Part shown: positions 1 to 9,999 of the stretch, one piece after another | How the letters are laid out: the number at the start of each line of letters is the position of its first letter | Position numbering within the stretch: the first letter of the stretch is position 1 | DNA from: an uncultured Archangium sp. | Lineage (GTDB): Bacteria > Myxococcota > Myxococcia > Myxococcales > Myxococcaceae | Reading direction: 5' to 3' | Length of the DNA stretch: 13,270 bases | Assembly (NCBI GenBank): GCA_946479335.1 | Contig: CAMLFP010000130.1 | Coordinates: 1 to 13,270 of the forward strand | Program-made: the position numbers and the translations under genes | Notes under the pieces: generated by a model | Databases searched by the model: none | What the model was told of the DNA's origin: nothing | The model's input: only the letters and a program-made list of their open reading frames with translations

Positions 1-44
1 GGGAGGAGAGCGAAGACGAACGCGGCGGCGAGGAGTCGTTTCAT
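1..44 (-). CDS. N-terminal fragment of a secreted or envelope protein (partial)
   Basis: Only the first 14 codons lie in the window; the gene continues past the left edge. Read on the minus strand from ATG at 44 they give MKRLLAAAFVFALL, a positively charged start followed by an unbroken hydrophobic stretch. This is the typical beginning of a Sec signal peptide or lipoprotein signal, so the product is probably exported. It lies 64 bases downstream of the cysteine synthase stop on the same strand and could be the last gene of the same transcript. The Shine-Dalgarno sequence is weak or absent. Function cannot be told from this fragment, and the start codon itself is only moderately certain. Confidence 0.5.
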   Translation of the reverse strand, partial: MKRLLAAAFVFALL

Positions 45-108
45 GGCAGTCACGGAGATTGCCGCTCCCGACGCCGCGCCGCCCGAGGAAATTCGTCGCC
101 GTCGCGCG

Positions 109-1026
109 TTACGGCAGGAAGTCGGCCACCGAGAGGTAGCGTTCGCCCGTGTCGTAGTTGACCGTCAGCACGCGGCTGCCCGCGGGGAGCTCCGGCAGCT
201 TCTGCTTCACCGCCTGCAGCGACGCACCCGACGACGCGCCGATGAAGAGGCCCTCTTCCTTCGCCGCGCGGCGCGCCATCTCGAATGCGTCGGGCGCCTC
301 GACTTGAATCACGCCGTCGAGCAGCGCGACGTTGAGGTTCTTCGGAATGAACCCCGCGCCGATGCCCTGAATGGGGTGCGGAGACGGCGCGCCGCCGGAG
401 ATGACCGGCGACTTCGTGGGCTCCACCGCGAAGACCTTGAGCTTCGGCCACTTCGGCTTGAGCACCTCCGCGAAGGCGGTGATGTGCCCGCCGGTGCCCA
501 CGCCGGTGATGATGGCGTCGAGCCCCTCGGGGAAGTCGTTGAGGATCTCCTGCGCGGTGGTGCGCCGGTGCGCGGCGATGTTCGCCTCGTTCTCGAACTG
601 CTGCGGAATCCACGCGCCGGGGCGCTCGGCCTGCAGCTCCTGCGCGCGCGCGATGGCGCCCTTCATGCCCTTCTCGCGCGGCGTCAGCTCCAGCTTCGCG
701 CCGTACGCCAGCATCACGCGGCGGCGCTCGACCGACATCGACTCCGGCATCACCAGGATGACCTCGTAGCCCTTCACCGCGCCCACCAACGCCAGCCCGA
801 TGCCGGTGTTGCCGCTGGTCGGCTCGATGATGACGCCGCCCTTCTTGAGCAGCCCCTTCGCCTCCGCGTCTTCCACCATCGCCAGGGCGATGCGGTCCTT
901 GATGGAGCCGCCGGGGTTCGCGCGCTCCAGCTTCACCCAGACTTCGTGGGTGGTGCCGAAGAGGCGGTTGAGGCGGAGGTGCGGGGTGTTGCCGATGGTT
1001 TCGAGGATGGAGTTGACGCGTGCCAT
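109..1026 (-). CDS. cysK: Cysteine synthase (O-acetylserine sulfhydrylase), PLP-dependent
   Basis: This cytoplasmic enzyme replaces the acetyl group of O-acetyl-L-serine with sulfide to make L-cysteine. The 305-residue length is normal for the CysK/CysM fold-type II family. Visible motifs are the PLP-lysine loop PGGSIKDR (K43), the substrate loop TSGNTG (70-75), the phosphate-binding glycine loop GVGTGG (175-180), the [12 protein letters not shown] segment (about 217-228) and GASSGAS (263-269). The C-terminal GERYLS and the [10 protein letters not shown] segment favour CysK over CysM. The start is ATG at 1026, giving the usual short lead into the conserved IGNTP (residues 11-15). It lies 46 bases after the serine acetyltransferase on the same strand, so the two steps of cysteine synthesis are probably co-expressed. 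A 6-bp inverted repeat sits just before the start codon. Confidence 0.95.
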   Translation of the reverse strand: MARVNSILETIGNTPHLRLNRLFGTTHEVWVKLERANPGGSIKDRIALAMVEDAEAKGLLKKGGVIIEPTSGNTGIGLALVGAVKGYEVILVMPESMSVERRRVMLAYGAKLELTPREKGMKGAIARAQELQAERPGAWIPQQFENEANIAAHRRTTAQEILNDFPEGLDAIITGVGTGGHITAFAEVLKPKWPKLKVFAVEPTKSPVISGGAPSPHPIQGIGAGFIPKNLNVALLDGVIQVEAPDAFEMARRAAKEEGLFIGASSGASLQAVKQKLPELPAGSRVLTVNYDTGERYLSVADFLP

Positions 1027-1032
1027 GGTTCA

Positions 1033-1046
1033 TCCGTTTTAACGGA
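1033..1046. repeat. Short palindrome upstream of cysteine synthase
   Basis: TCCGTT-TT-AACGGA is a perfect 6-bp inverted repeat with a 2-base spacer. It lies 7 bases before the cysteine synthase start codon and inside the 46-base gap after the serine acetyltransferase. It could be an operator half-site pair or a small translational hairpin, but so short a palindrome also arises by chance. No function is shown by the sequence. Confidence 0.35.
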
Positions 1047-1072
1047 CGAATCTCCAGACCGCCAGCCCGACT

Positions 1073-1957
1073 TCAAATCACCGGGTCAAAATCGATGAAG
1101 TTCTCGACGCCGGCGATGCGGCTGCGCACTTCAGACTTCCGCGTCACCACCGAGTTGGGCGGCACCGACTGCGTGAGGAACGCGTTGCCCGCCACGATGG
1201 AGTCGCGCCCGACGACGGTGTTGCCGCCGAGGATGGTCGCGCCCGCGTAGATGACCACGCCGTCTTCGATGCTCGGGTGGCGCTTCTTGTCGGCCAGCGA
1301 CTTCTCGACGGTGAGCGCGCCCAGCGTGACGCCCTGGTACAGCTTCACGCCGTCGCCGATGCGCGTGGTCTCGCCGATGACGATGCCGGTGCCGTGGTCG
1401 ATGCAGAAGCGCCGCCCGATGGTGGCCCCGGGGTGGATGTCGATGCCCGTCTTCTCGTGCGCGTACTCCGTCAGCAGGCGCGGGAGCAGCGGCAGGCCCA
1501 GCTCCCACAGCAGGTGCGCGACGCGGAAGGTCGCGATGGCGAAGAAGCCCGGATACGTGAGGATGACCTCGTCGTAGCTGCGCGCCGCCGGGTCACCTTC
1601 GAGGATGGCGCGCGCGTCGGCCTCCAGCGTCTCGTGCACCGCGGAGAGCCCCTCGAGGAAGCGCTCGACCAACCGCTCCGGCACTTCGTGGTTGCTGCTG
1701 GCGATGGCGCGCGTGAGGGCGCTCAGCGTGAGCGCGAGCTGCGTCACCTCGTCTTCCACCGCGCCCGCGCTGCACACCGCGGTGTTCGAGAAGTGCGGGT
1801 ACAGCACGCCCAACACCTGCTGCGCGAAGTGCAGCGCCTGCGGCCGCAGCTGCGCCGGCAGGTGGTGCGCTTCACGAGCGGCGAGCAGGCGGGCCTTGAG
1901 GGCTTCGGGCACGGGCGACATGCGCTGCCCCATGACGCGCCCGAGCCGCGCTGTCAA
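1073..1957 (-). CDS. cysE: Serine O-acetyltransferase (long, EpsC-type CysE)
   Basis: It transfers acetyl from acetyl-CoA to L-serine, making O-acetylserine for the downstream cysteine synthase. Residues 1-160 form an alpha-helical N-terminal region. From about 170 on there is a left-handed beta-helix of hexapeptide repeats, starting DIHPGATIGRRF. Expected active-site positions are present: D173/H175 in DIHP, D187-H188 in IDHGTG, and H227 in KKRHPSI. The protein ends FIDFDPVI, and a C-terminal isoleucine is the residue that family members insert into the cysteine synthase active site to form the cysteine synthase complex. The start is uncertain: TTG at 1957 has GAGG six bases upstream and follows the small membrane gene by 36 bases, while in-frame ATGs at 1933 and 1921 are alternatives. 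About 280-294 residues fits the long EpsC-type group. Confidence 0.92.
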   Translation of the reverse strand: MTARLGRVMGQRMSPVPEALKARLLAAREAHHLPAQLRPQALHFAQQVLGVLYPHFSNTAVCSAGAVEDEVTQLALTLSALTRAIASSNHEVPERLVERFLEGLSAVHETLEADARAILEGDPAARSYDEVILTYPGFFAIATFRVAHLLWELGLPLLPRLLTEYAHEKTGIDIHPGATIGRRFCIDHGTGIVIGETTRIGDGVKLYQGVTLGALTVEKSLADKKRHPSIEDGVVIYAGATILGGNTVVGRDSIVAGNAFLTQSVPPNSVVTRKSEVRSRIAGVENFIDFDPVI

Positions 1958-1993
1958 AAGGTCCCTCGGCGCTCGCCAACGCGGCGCACCGGC

Positions 1994-2101
1994 TCAGTGA
2001 CCGATGGTGACGAAGGCCACGAAGACCGCGAGGAAGATGGCGATGATCAACAGCGACAACCCCAACGCCGCCAGCTCATTCGAGAGGTTCTTCTGCGCCA
2101 T
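1994..2101 (-). CDS. 35-residue single-helix membrane protein behind the RND pump
   Basis: This small gene is real by three signs. There is a near-perfect Shine-Dalgarno (AGGAGGTG, five bases before ATG at 2101). The gene fits neatly between the RND permease stop (56 bases upstream) and the serine acetyltransferase. The peptide is not random: a short polar head MAQKNLSNEL is followed by about 23 apolar residues (roughly 11-33, including LSLLIIAIFLAV) and ends TIGH. It is therefore a one-pass inner-membrane protein without a cleavable signal. By position it resembles accessory subunits such as AcrZ (a 49-residue single helix that binds AcrB), but I see no clear sequence similarity to AcrZ. Its role is unknown; an RND pump partner is inference from context. 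Confidence 0.75.
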   Translation of the reverse strand: MAQKNLSNELAALGLSLLIIAIFLAVFVAFVTIGH

Positions 2102-2157
2102 GACGCACCTCCTGAAAGGGCGCTGACGAACCCGTAACGCCGGGCGCGGCGACGCGC

Positions 2158-5297
<3,140 letters not shown>

Positions 5298-5298
<1 letters not shown>

Positions 5299-6365
5299 CA
5301 GTTCGCTCCGAGCAGCTGAACGACCGAGCCGTCGTGGAGGTGCTGCACGCCCGTCACCACCACGCGCTTGCCCGCCTCGAGCCCGCCGGCCACCACGTAG
5401 TCGCGGCCCTGCAGCGCGCCCAGCGTCACCGGCACGCGCGTCACCGTCTTCGCCGCGCCCTCACCACCGACGACGTACGCGAACGCCTGGCCCGCCTGCC
5501 GCTGAATCGCCGCCGCCGGCAGCGTGAGGCCGGGGCTCGCGTTCCACACCACGCGCGCGCGGATGAGCTGATCAGCCCGCAGGCCTTCTGACGACGCGAA
5601 CGCGGCCTTGATGAGCACCAGCTGCGACGCGGGGTCGGCGCGCGGTGACACGAACACCACCGGGCTCTCCGAAACGGATTTTCCATCCGCTTCGATGAGG
5701 CGCACGAGGCTCTGCGGCGTCAGCCACTTCGCCTTCTCCACCGGCACCCAGACCTCGGCTTCGAGCCCCGCGTCGGCGGTGAGCGAGGTCAACGGCGTGC
5801 CCGGCTGTACGAAGTCGCCGACCTTCACGGGGAAATTGCCGACCACGCCTTCGAACGGCGCGACGATGCTGAAGAAGCCCACGCGCGCGCGCTGCGAGGC
5901 GATGAGCGCGTCGGTGGCGCGCAACGTGGCCTCGGCGGTGTCGGCCGCTGCGCGCGCCGCGTCGGCGTCTTGCTGGCTGACGATGCCGTCGCCGCGGAGG
6001 CTCGTCGCGCGCTCCAGCCGCTCGCGCGCCAGCTTCGCCTGCACCACCTGCGACTCGCGCGTGGCGACGAGGTTCTGCAGCGAGGCCTGCTCGGCGCTGG
6101 CGTCGATGCTCAGCAGCACCGCGCCCGCCTTCACCGTCGTGCCGGGCGTGACGTTGATGGCGCGCACGTAGCCCTGCACCTGCGGGTAGAGGTTCACCGA
6201 CCTCCGCGAGATGAGCGACGCCAGGTAGTCGCTGGTGCTCTCAACGGGGTGCTCCTCGAGCACCACCGCCTCCACCGCGACCGGCGGCTCGGCCGGAGGC
6301 GCTTCTTCGCCACTTTTGGAGCACGCCGCGAAGCACAGCGCCGAGAGAAGAAGAGGTCGCATCAT
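5298..6365 (-). CDS. RND efflux periplasmic adaptor (membrane fusion protein), lipoprotein
   Basis: It bridges the RND permease and the outer-membrane factor. At 355 residues its length is usual for the AcrA/MexA family. The N-terminus MMRPLLLSALCFAACSKSG has a lipobox ending in C15, so it is probably lipid-anchored in the inner membrane. The two half-lipoyl motifs are at about 54-90 (PQVQGYVRAINVTPGTTVKAG) and 164-196 (IVAPFEGVVG...VGDFVQPGTPL). They flank a helical hairpin (about 92-163) rich in Ala, Gln and Arg. Beta-barrel and membrane-proximal domains follow. The start at 6365 is chosen because it overlaps the upstream stop as ATGA and has GGAG eight bases before it. A longer reading frame up to 6509 runs inside the outer-membrane factor gene and is not credible as an N-terminus. 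Confidence 0.93.
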
Positions 6366-7654
6366 GGGTTGCACTCCGAGAGCACGAAGAGGGCGACCAC
6401 GCGCGCGCGCAGCACGTCGTAGTCGCGGAGAGCGAGCTGCAGCCGCTGCGTGCGCAACGACGCCGCCGCGGTGACCAGCTCGAGAGAGGTGCCGACGCCC
6501 GCGTCCCACGCCTTCTTCGTCAGCGCGTCGGTGAGCTCGGCTTGTTTCAGCGCTTCTTCCGCCTGCGCGCGCGTCGCGGTGGCCACCTCGATGGCGCGGC
6601 GGGCCCGCTCGACCTCCACGCGCGCGCGGCGCACGGCGTTCTGCGCGCGTGACTCGGCCTGCGTCTCCACGGCCTTGGCGTCACGCAAGGCGCCGTAGCG
6701 CTGGCCGCCGTCCCAGATGGGCACGGTCAGCACCGCCTGCACGTTCCAGATGGGGAAGGCGGTGCCCTCGATGATGAATGCCTGCGCGTTCATGCGCACC
6801 GCGACGGAGGGGATGAACTGCGCGCCGACATCCAACACGCCGCGATGGGCGACGTTCACCGACTGCTTCGCGGCGCGCACGTCGGGCCGCGCGTCGAGGT
6901 CGGCCACCGCGCGACAGCGCTGCGGCACCTGCGTCGCCAACCCGTCGAGCGAGAACGAAGGAGAGACCCCCACCGGCTCCTCGACGCCCAACGCGAGCCC
7001 CAGCGCTTCACGCGCCTGCTGCACCGCCTCGTCGGCCTGCACCGCCTGCGCCTTCGACAGCGCGAGGTCTTGCCGGAGCCGCGCCACGTCGAGCGCCGTC
7101 GTCGCGCCGGCCTTCTCCGACTTCTCCGCCAGCTCCAGCCGCGCCTGCGCGTCGGTGACACCGGAGGCGTTGAGCTCCGCCGTCTTCTCCGCGGCCACCA
7201 CGTTCATCAGCGCCTGCGCGAGGTTCACCAGCAGCAACCGCTGCGCGTCGGCGTTGGTGAGCCTCGCCGCGTCTTCCGCCTGGTACGCGGAGGCCAGCGC
7301 GTTCCACGCGCGCACGTCGATGACCGAGAGCTGCGCGACGAGGCCGATGGTCTGGTACGGCGCCGCGCCGAACAGCGCCGAGGTCGATGAGTCGGTGCCC
7401 GACGGCGGCGCGAGCAAGGAGAACGACGCGAGGCCCGAGCCGTTCAGCTGCGGCAGCAGCGCGCCCAACGCGCTTCGACGGTGGCCGCCCGCGCGCACCA
7501 CCTCCTGTGCGGCGATGCGGGCGTCTCCCGAGTGTTGCGAGAAGAGCGTTACCGCTTCGTCCCATGACTCCAGTTGGCGCGCAGGCGCGGCCGCGAACGC
7601 GGGACACGCGCACCACACGAGCAGCGCGACTTGACGTGCGACTGACGAACTCAC
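6362..7654 (-). CDS. TolC/OprM-type outer-membrane efflux factor
   Basis: It forms the trimeric outer-membrane and periplasmic channel of the tripartite pump. The mature protein shows the family's two-fold repeat of long helices: about residues 60-230 (including LTNADAQRLLLVNLAQALMN and TDAQARLELAEKSEKAGATT) and a second set beyond about 250, with WDGGQRYGALRDAK before the last helical pair. The GTG at 7654 is preferred as start: it gives 430 residues beginning MSSSVARQVALLVWCACPAF followed by AAAP, a clean Sec signal peptide. A TTG at 7771 in the same frame would add 39 non-signal residues. Here the channel gene comes first, before adaptor and pump, whereas many RND operons place it last. 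It overlaps the adaptor gene by four bases. Confidence 0.9.
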   Translation of the reverse strand: MSSSVARQVALLVWCACPAFAAAPARQLESWDEAVTLFSQHSGDARIAAQEVVRAGGHRRSALGALLPQLNGSGLASFSLLAPPSGTDSSTSALFGAAPYQTIGLVAQLSVIDVRAWNALASAYQAEDAARLTNADAQRLLLVNLAQALMNVVAAEKTAELNASGVTDAQARLELAEKSEKAGATTALDVARLRQDLALSKAQAVQADEAVQQAREALGLALGVEEPVGVSPSFSLDGLATQVPQRCRAVADLDARPDVRAAKQSVNVAHRGVLDVGAQFIPSVAVRMNAQAFIIEGTAFPIWNVQAVLTVPIWDGGQRYGALRDAKAVETQAESRAQNAVRRARVEVERARRAIEVATATRAQAEEALKQAELTDALTKKAWDAGVGTSLELVTAAASLRTQRLQLALRDYDVLRARVVALFVLSECNP

Positions 7655-7998
7655 GAAGACACCCGGGGTGAAAGACGGAACCACGCCGACGAACGACGCG
7701 ACGGTTTCATGACGCTGCTGCGCGCAGAGCGGTCTAGCGCCGTTCGCTGGTCGGGGAAGGAGCTCATGCAAAAAATCGAGGCGGAAAGCGGCGCTGTCTA
7801 ACCAACGCTCCGCGGCTTGGCCGCACGATGTTGTGCGGAGCGTGCGGTTTTCAGCGTGATGGTGCTGACGAAACCGCGCTCACTTTTCTTGCGACATCGC
7901 GCGGCAGCGCGTGTCTTCAGCGCGAAACGTTGAACATTGAGTGGCACCGCACCGTGTGGGATGTCGCCGCACGCCCTCTCCAACCAGGAGCTTTACCC
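7655..7998. other. Divergent intergenic region between efflux operon and secreted-protein gene
   Basis: These 344 bases hold no convincing gene; the short ORFs in them lack ribosome binding sites and family features. Promoters for both directions must lie here. I see no strong -35/-10 pair. A 10-bp perfect palindrome, CTGCGCGCAG, lies at 7718-7727, on the efflux side, and could be an operator or chance. The segment 7760-7800 is the most AT-rich part and is a plausible site for the efflux promoter. The hairpin cluster at 7805-7851 is listed separately. Confidence 0.6.
7805..7851 (+). promoter_or_regulatory. Overlapping, mutually exclusive hairpins ending in a T run (candidate attenuator/terminator)
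   Basis: Four perfect stems compete for the same bases: ACGCTCCGC (7805-7813) with GCGGAGCGT (7835-7843); GCGGC (7812-7816) with GCCGC (7820-7824); CCGCAC (7821-7826) with GTGCGG (7833-7838); and CCGCACG (7821-7827) with CGTGCGG (7841-7847). The last stem is followed directly by TTTT (7848-7851), as in an intrinsic terminator read on the plus strand. The next plus-strand gene starts about 150 bases downstream. This looks like an attenuator-style switch or the end of a small RNA. GC-rich DNA does produce chance stems, and the T run is short. Confidence 0.35.
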
Positions 7999-9045
7999 AT
8001 GACCCGACCCGCTTCTCTCGTTGCAGTGATGACCTTCGCGTTGGCCTCCGCTGCGCAGGCCGGCCCCGTGATGTACGCGCAGGGCAACTACTTCATCAAC
8101 AAGGGCAACCTCTCGGCGGTGAACTACCGCGTGGGCAACATCATCCCCGTGGGGGCGAAGGTCGAGATCCTCAAGCTCGATACCAACGTCGTGAAGTGCA
8201 AGGTCGTCGACACCGGCGTGGAGTTCGAGTTCGAGTCGCACAAGTCGCTGGGCAAGACCGCGGCCGACCTCTTCAAGGGCTTCTTCGGTGAGACCGACCC
8301 GATGCCGAAGCTCGCGAGCTTCCCCAGGGAGTTCCAGGGGCCGATCCGCGCGGGGGAAATCGCGGTCGGCATGACGCGCGAGATGGTGCTGATGTCGATG
8401 GGCCCGCCGCCGCCGCACAAGACGGTCTCGCTCGAGGCGTCGAAGTGGATCTACTGGCAGTCGAAGATGGCGCAGCTCGAAGTGAACTGGGACGCCGACG
8501 GCAAGGTCGAGTCGTTCGGCCCGCTGGGCAAGCCTGAGAAGAAGCCCTTCCTCGGCGGGCTGTTCGAGAAGAAGCCCGAAGCGCCCAAGGAGACGCTCTT
8601 CGCGAAGGGCAACCTCCACCAGGAGAAGAACGAGCTCTCGTGGATCAACTACCTCACCGGGCCCATCATCCCCTTCAACACGAAGATCGAGATCCTCTCC
8701 AAGGGCGGCGACACCGTGAAGTTCCGCGTCGTGGGCGAAGAGGCGACCTACACGTGGGAGAACGACAAGCGCTCCGGCAAGGACGGCTGGTCGATGTTCA
8801 CGCAGGAGTTCGCCGCGGAAGACCAGGCGGGCGAGCTGGCGAAGCTCTCGGCCAGCGACCAGAAGATGGTCTCGGCCGCCGAGGTGCAGCCGGGCATGTC
8901 GCGCGAAGCGGTGCGCATGGCGTGGGGCCCGCCGCCGCCGCACGAGACGCCCTCGTTCAACTCCAGCGTGTGGACCTACTGGAAGAGCAAGCTGGTGAAG
9001 GTGAAGGTCACCTTCAAGGACGACAAGGTCATCACGGTCAACTGA
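7999..9045 (+). CDS. Secreted protein of two tandem BamE/SmpA-like repeat units, function unknown
   Basis: Of 348 residues, 1-21 form a signal peptide (MTRPASLVAVMTFALASAAQ, then A), probably cut at AQA|G. No lipobox cysteine is present, so it should be periplasmic or released. Residues 25-172 and 200-348 are two copies of one unit. Each starts YAQGN or FAKGN, then NY...G.IIP...K(V/I)EIL and a beta-rich segment. Each ends with GMTREMVLMSMGPPPPHKT or GMSREAVRMAWGPPPPHET, then W-x-YW-x-SK and a final strand. The GMT/SRE...GPP...W.YW pattern resembles the BamE/SmpA-OmlA fold. A Lys/Pro-rich linker (about 175-198) joins them. The start ATG has AGGAG eight bases upstream. The upstream in-frame extension to 7828 lacks a ribosome binding site and would bury the signal peptide. 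Confidence 0.85.
   Translation: MTRPASLVAVMTFALASAAQAGPVMYAQGNYFINKGNLSAVNYRVGNIIPVGAKVEILKLDTNVVKCKVVDTGVEFEFESHKSLGKTAADLFKGFFGETDPMPKLASFPREFQGPIRAGEIAVGMTREMVLMSMGPPPPHKTVSLEASKWIYWQSKMAQLEVNWDADGKVESFGPLGKPEKKPFLGGLFEKKPEAPKETLFAKGNLHQEKNELSWINYLTGPIIPFNTKIEILSKGGDTVKFRVVGEEATYTWENDKRSGKDGWSMFTQEFAAEDQAGELAKLSASDQKMVSAAEVQPGMSREAVRMAWGPPPPHETPSFNSSVWTYWKSKLVKVKVTFKDDKVITVN
8071..9042 (+). repeat. Internal gene duplication: two diverged copies of a ~150-residue unit
   Basis: Copy 1 spans about 8071-8514 and copy 2 about 8596-9042. At DNA level the copies are diverged except around the Gly-Pro-Pro-Pro-Pro-His motif, where an 18-base stretch (GGCCCGCCGCCGCCGCAC) occurs identically at 8401-8418 and again from about 8926. 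At protein level the order of conserved blocks is the same in both. The duplication is therefore old and retained by selection rather than a recent tandem copy. Confidence 0.75.
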
Positions 9046-9046
9046 A

Positions 9047-9910
9047 GTGCCGTCTGCGTTTCTGATGAAGCGCTCGCTGGAGGGGCTCTCGCTGGGAGAC
9101 GCCTTCGGCGAGCGCTTTTTCGTGCGCGACGATGTGTTCGCCACCGCCATCAAGCTGCGCAGAATTCCCGCGAACCCGCCCTGGCGGTGGACCGACGACA
9201 CCGCGATGGCGCTCTCGCTCGTCGAGACGCTGGAGCACCACGGCACGGTGAACGCCGACGACTTCGCGCAGCGACTCGGCGCGCGCTACGCGAAGGAACC
9301 CGCGCGCGGCTACGGCGCCGGCGCGCACGAGGTGCTGGGGCAGCTGAGCCGCGGGCTCCCGTGGAAGCAGGCCGCGGCGGCGCTCTTCGAGGGCGCGGGC
9401 AGCAAGGGCAACGGCGCGGCGATGCGCGTCGCGCCGCTGGGCGCGTACTTCTCTGAAGAACCGCTCTCCACCGTGGTGGAGGAGGCCTTCCGCAGCGCGT
9501 CGGTGACCCACGCGCACGCCGAAGGGCAGGCTGGCGCGGTGGCCGTCGCGGTGGCGGCCTCCCTCATCGCGCGACATGAGCCGCTGGGCCTCATCTGGAA
9601 GCACGTGCTGGCGCGCACGCCGACGGGCGCCACGCGCGATGGGCTGCGCGCGGCGTCGCAGCTGGGCTTCGACGTGCCCTCCACCCACGCCGCGCAGGAG
9701 CTGGGAAACGGCGCGAAGGTGTTGAGCGAAGACACCGTGCCCTTCTCGCTCTGGTGCGCGCTCAAGCACCTCGACGACTTCACCGAGGCGCTGTGGGCGA
9801 CGGTGGCGGCCGGCGGAGACCGCGACACCACCTGCGCCATCGTCGGCGGGCTGGTCGGCATTCATCAGCCGCTGCCGCCGGAGTGGCTCGCCGCCCGCGA
9901 AGCGCTCTGA
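9047..9910 (+). CDS. ADP-ribosylglycohydrolase family protein (ARH/DraG-like)
   Basis: Family members remove ADP-ribose from proteins or nucleic acids, or act on related ADP-ribose compounds, using a two-metal magnesium site. Signature motifs are in order: GLSLGDAFG (13-21), WTDDTAMAL with metal ligands T49, D50, D51 (48-56), GSKGNGAAMRVAPLG (118-132), THAHAEGQAGA (154-164), and GGDRDTT with D258, D260, T261 (256-262). The 287-residue length is slightly short for the family but all motifs are present, so it should be active. There is no signal peptide, so it acts in the cytoplasm. The GTG at 9047 begins one base after the upstream stop; ATG at 9065 (residue 7) is the alternative, and neither has a clear Shine-Dalgarno. 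No ADP-ribosyltransferase is visible nearby, so the substrate is unknown. Confidence 0.9.
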   Translation: MPSAFLMKRSLEGLSLGDAFGERFFVRDDVFATAIKLRRIPANPPWRWTDDTAMALSLVETLEHHGTVNADDFAQRLGARYAKEPARGYGAGAHEVLGQLSRGLPWKQAAAALFEGAGSKGNGAAMRVAPLGAYFSEEPLSTVVEEAFRSASVTHAHAEGQAGAVAVAVAASLIARHEPLGLIWKHVLARTPTGATRDGLRAASQLGFDVPSTHAAQELGNGAKVLSEDTVPFSLWCALKHLDDFTEALWATVAAGGDRDTTCAIVGGLVGIHQPLPPEWLAAREAL

Positions 9911-9999
9911 AGCCTGCCCGTGGGCGAGGGCGTTTCTTCCCCTTCGTCTGGCGTGCGCGGGCCTCTAGAGTTGGCCGCTCTCCCCGGGGGACCGTCCAC

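Noticed and set aside
43..1098. 351-residue plus-strand ORF
   Set aside because: It is antisense to cysteine synthase, whose motifs are complete on the other strand.
1935..1957. TTGACA on the minus strand as a -35 box for cysE
   Set aside because: No -10-like hexamer follows at 16-18 bases; the TTG is more plausibly the start codon.
7940..7960. Possible sigma-54 promoter (TGGCAC at about 7942)
   Set aside because: The -24-like TGGCAC is present, but the GC of the -12 element is missing at the required spacing.
7798..7983. 61-residue minus-strand ORF in the divergent intergenic region
   Set aside because: It has no ribosome binding site, overlaps the hairpin cluster and has no protein-like features.
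7828..7998. 57-codon N-terminal extension of the tandem-repeat protein
   Set aside because: The extension has no Shine-Dalgarno and would place the signal peptide internally; ATG at 7999 has AGGAG at good spacing.
7993..9246. 417-residue minus-strand ORF
   Set aside because: It is antisense to the tandem-repeat secreted protein, with low-complexity composition and no ribosome binding site or motif.
9966..9971. TAGAGT as a -10 box for the CsgG-like gene
   Set aside because: No acceptable -35 element is found 16-18 bases upstream; left as unsupported.
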